Origin: Patescibacteria group bacterium
GTDB taxonomy: Bacteria; Patescibacteriota; Minisyncoccia; UBA6257; Colwellbacteraceae
Reading direction: 5' to 3'
Length of the DNA: 15,442 nucleotides
Assembly (NCBI GenBank): GCA_018826645.1
Contig: JAHJZF010000053.1
Coordinates: 1 to 15,442, forward strand
A program made the translations under genes and the position numbers. Position 1 is the stretch's first letter, and the number at the start of each line of letters is the position of its first letter. The notes below the pieces were generated by a model. That model ran no database searches. It was given only the letters and a program-made list of their open reading frames with translations, and was not told the DNA's origin. Positions 14,069 to 15,442 of this stretch are shown piece after piece.

Positions 14069-14816
14069 GGTTATCGGAGATTAATCTCTCTGCCAATTTG
14101 AAATCTTCTGGCGTATTAATACCGACACATTCAAGAGGATCTGCGGGAAGAGAGTTGATCGCATAGCCTTCCTCAATAGCAATATGTACAAGGTCTGTCA
14201 CGTAGTATTCGTGTACGGCATTTTCGTTTTTGATTCTAGACAAGTTTTCCCAAAGCCAATCGTTATTGAAACAATATAAAGCTGGGTTAACCTCCTTTAT
14301 TTCAAGCTGTTTTTCGCTGGCGTCTTTTTTTTCGATGATGGCGTCTATCTTTCCCGAAGAATCTCGAACTATGCGTCCAAAGCCATAGAACGATTCTCGC
14401 CAACCATCATAATCTTCGACCTCAATCGTCATAATTGTGATAGGGGAGTTGCTAGAGTCGTGCGATTCTTTTAGTTTTTTGATTGTTTCAGGTTTAACCA
14501 ATGGCACGTCTCCGTTTAGAACAATCACGTTGTTCACACCCTTACCTACGGCATCTTGAGCACAGCTTACCGCGTGACCAGTTCCAAGCTGTTCTTCTTG
14601 AAGGGCGTATTCGTACCTGTCACCCAGAACCTTTTTTACTTCTTCTGCTTGATAGCCAACTATTACAACGGGACGTGGGTCAACGCCAGATTTTTCTATA
14701 GATTCGAGTAGGCATGATATCACGGGCTTGCCCTTAAGGGGGATCAGTACTTTAGCTTTTTCTGAATTCATGCGGGTACCCTTACCGGCCGCCATTACTA
14801 CTATGCGTGTTTTCAT
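14058..14816 (-). CDS. glmU: GlmU-type nucleotidyltransferase, pyrophosphorylase domain only
   Basis: The 252-residue protein is a single nucleotidyltransferase domain. Motifs are VVMAAGKGTRM (6-16), the conserved Lys22 in AKVLIPLKGKP, QLGTGHAV (77-83), LNGDVPLV with metal-binding Asp103, GFGRIVRD (146-152), EVNPALYCF with Asn177, YYVTDLVHIA and GINTPEDF. These match the N-terminal half of GlmU, which makes UDP-GlcNAc from GlcNAc-1-phosphate and UTP. The chain stops where the left-handed beta-helix acetyltransferase half of GlmU would begin, so GlcN-1-P acetylation would have to come from elsewhere. Another sugar-1-phosphate substrate is possible. It has its own promoter and a leader of only about 5 nt. 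Its 3' end overlaps murF by 11 bp. The stop is TAA. Confidence 0.8.
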   Translation of the reverse strand: MKTRIVVMAAGKGTRMNSEKAKVLIPLKGKPVISCLLESIEKSGVDPRPVVIVGYQAEEVKKVLGDRYEYALQEEQLGTGHAVSCAQDAVGKGVNNVIVLNGDVPLVKPETIKKLKESHDSSNSPITIMTIEVEDYDGWRESFYGFGRIVRDSSGKIDAIIEKKDASEKQLEIKEVNPALYCFNNDWLWENLSRIKNENAVHEYYVTDLVHIAIEEGYAINSLPADPLECVGINTPEDFKLAERLISDNPNS

Positions 14817-14827
14817 TTAGTTGTTTT

Positions 14828-14856
14828 AATCTAATGCGGTTTTAGGGTTTACGCAA
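14828..14856 (-). promoter_or_regulatory. Promoter of the GlmU-type gene
   Basis: On the - strand TTGCGT (14856-14851), a 17-nt spacer and TAGATT (14833-14828) form a recognisable sigma70-type promoter in the 45-nt gap after the ABC gene. The expected start, near 14821, leaves about 5 nt before the ATG, which has no Shine-Dalgarno sequence. Confidence 0.5.
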
Positions 14857-14861
14857 ATTCT

Positions 14862-15442
14862 TTAATCTTCTAAGAATCCACTATCAGACTGATGTTCCCA
14901 AAGCCTAGCGTAGAGCCCATTCTTTTCTTTAATGAGATTCTCATGGGTGTCGTCTTGAACGATTTTTCCCTTGTCCAAGACAATTATCCTATCCAGATGC
15001 TTGATAGTTGATAGGCGGTGGGCGACAACTATAGCAGTTTTATTCTTCATGAGCTCCCAAAGCCCTTCTTGAATAAATTTTTCAGATTCTGAATCTAATG
15101 AACTGGTGGCTTCGTCCAACACTAAAATGGGAGCATTCTTGACCAGGGCTCTGGCAATAGCAACTCGCTGTCTTTGTCCACCACTTAATTTAATTCCTCG
15201 TTCTCCAACCATGGTTTTATACCCCTCTGGTAGTTCTGATATAAATTCATGTGCGTGAGCTATCTTAGCCGCGCGGACGACATCTTTGTCAGTTACTTTT
15301 TTGCCGCCGTAAGCAATGTTTTCTTCAAGCGTACGATGGAAGAGTAGCGGCTCTTGAGGAACATATGCGATTGCCTCGCGGAGAGAAGACTGAGTCACTT
15401 CGCTGATGTCTTGGTCATCGATTGTGATACTTCCTGACTGGA
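14862..15442 (-). CDS. ABC exporter, C-terminal ATP-binding part (partial)
   Basis: The frame runs open from the stop at 14862 to the window edge, so the N-terminal part (membrane domain and Walker A) lies beyond 15442. The visible 192 residues start at QSGSITIDDQDISE and contain the Q-loop AYVPQEP, the signature LSGGQRQRVAIARAL (15188-15174 for LSGGQ), Walker B plus D-loop ILVLDEATSSLD (from 15128), and the H-loop VVAHRLST with His at 15018-15020. The sequence GERGIKLSGGQ and the tail HENLIKEKNGLYARLWEHQ are typical of MsbA/LmrA-type exporters with membrane and ATPase domains fused. Cargo (lipid, drug or peptide) cannot be told. A GTG at 15398 is an internal valine, not the start. The stop is TAA. 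Confidence 0.9.
   Translation of the reverse strand, partial: QSGSITIDDQDISEVTQSSLREAIAYVPQEPLLFHRTLEENIAYGGKKVTDKDVVRAAKIAHAHEFISELPEGYKTMVGERGIKLSGGQRQRVAIARALVKNAPILVLDEATSSLDSESEKFIQEGLWELMKNKTAIVVAHRLSTIKHLDRIIVLDKGKIVQDDTHENLIKEKNGLYARLWEHQSDSGFLED

Noticed and set aside
128..14816. Recoding of UGA as an amino acid (code 25) as in Gracilibacteria/SR1
   Set aside because: No gene contains in-frame TGA, whereas recoded genomes use it often as glycine. Only its absence as a stop is notable.
15396..15398. GTG at 15398 as the start of a short stand-alone ATPase
   Set aside because: The frame continues upstream with ABC-type sequence (GSITIDDQDISE), so the gene runs off the window.
1..15442. 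CRISPR arrays, tRNA or rRNA genes, insertion sequences, phage or defence islands
   Set aside because: No regularly spaced direct repeats, no cloverleaf-like segments and no transposase, integrase or defence-family motifs were seen; nearly all sequence is occupied by housekeeping genes.

Overview
The window looks like a chromosomal segment of a reduced-genome bacterium of the Candidate Phyla Radiation (Patescibacteria), most probably the Parcubacteria/Paceibacteria side. This is inferred from the gene set and protein style, not from a marker gene: a leucyl-tRNA synthetase of a divergent type (HVGN in place of HIGH, followed by GLDGFGIHSENYA), a MurF-type ligase without the usual N-terminal domain, a very short RecO, a DUF11-like anchored surface protein, a 3D-domain wall protein, and almost no Shine-Dalgarno sequences. 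All reading frames are intact under the standard code. No transposase, phage gene, CRISPR array, rRNA or tRNA was seen.

Layout. Positions 1-1243 hold a single-gene unit for an alpha/beta-hydrolase-like protein. It ends at a perfect 30-bp palindrome (1267-1296) that can terminate transcription from both sides, because the next gene (3D-domain wall hydrolase, 1330-1794) points towards it. Positions 1795-1998 are a divergent promoter region that drives the 3D gene leftward and recO rightward. It contains an 85-bp inverted repeat (1881-1965) whose ends sit against both promoters. From recO (1999) to the MurF-like gene (ending at 14068) nine genes lie on the + strand with gaps of at most 34 nt or short overlaps: recO, a DUF11-like surface protein, glyQS, an M16 zinc peptidase, an AI-2E-family transporter, metG, tatD, leuS and murF. 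This is one long transcription unit, probably with internal promoters before metG and leuS. At the right end a GlmU-type nucleotidyltransferase (14058-14816) and the C-terminal part of an ABC exporter (from 14862 to the window edge) lie on the - strand. The nucleotidyltransferase overlaps murF tail to tail by 11 bp.

Function. The + strand unit mixes translation (three aminoacyl-tRNA synthetases), DNA repair (RecO), nuclease/quality control (TatD, M16 peptidase) and the envelope (surface protein, transporter, MurF). With the 3D hydrolase and the GlmU-type enzyme, the window carries several peptidoglycan or envelope steps. The most interesting points are the duplicated divergent promoter module between the 3D gene and recO, start codons placed at the predicted transcription start (leaderless mRNAs) with almost no Shine-Dalgarno sequences, the absence of UGA among 13 stop codons, and single-domain or domain-reduced cell-wall enzymes. 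No clearly new multi-gene defence or mobile system is visible.
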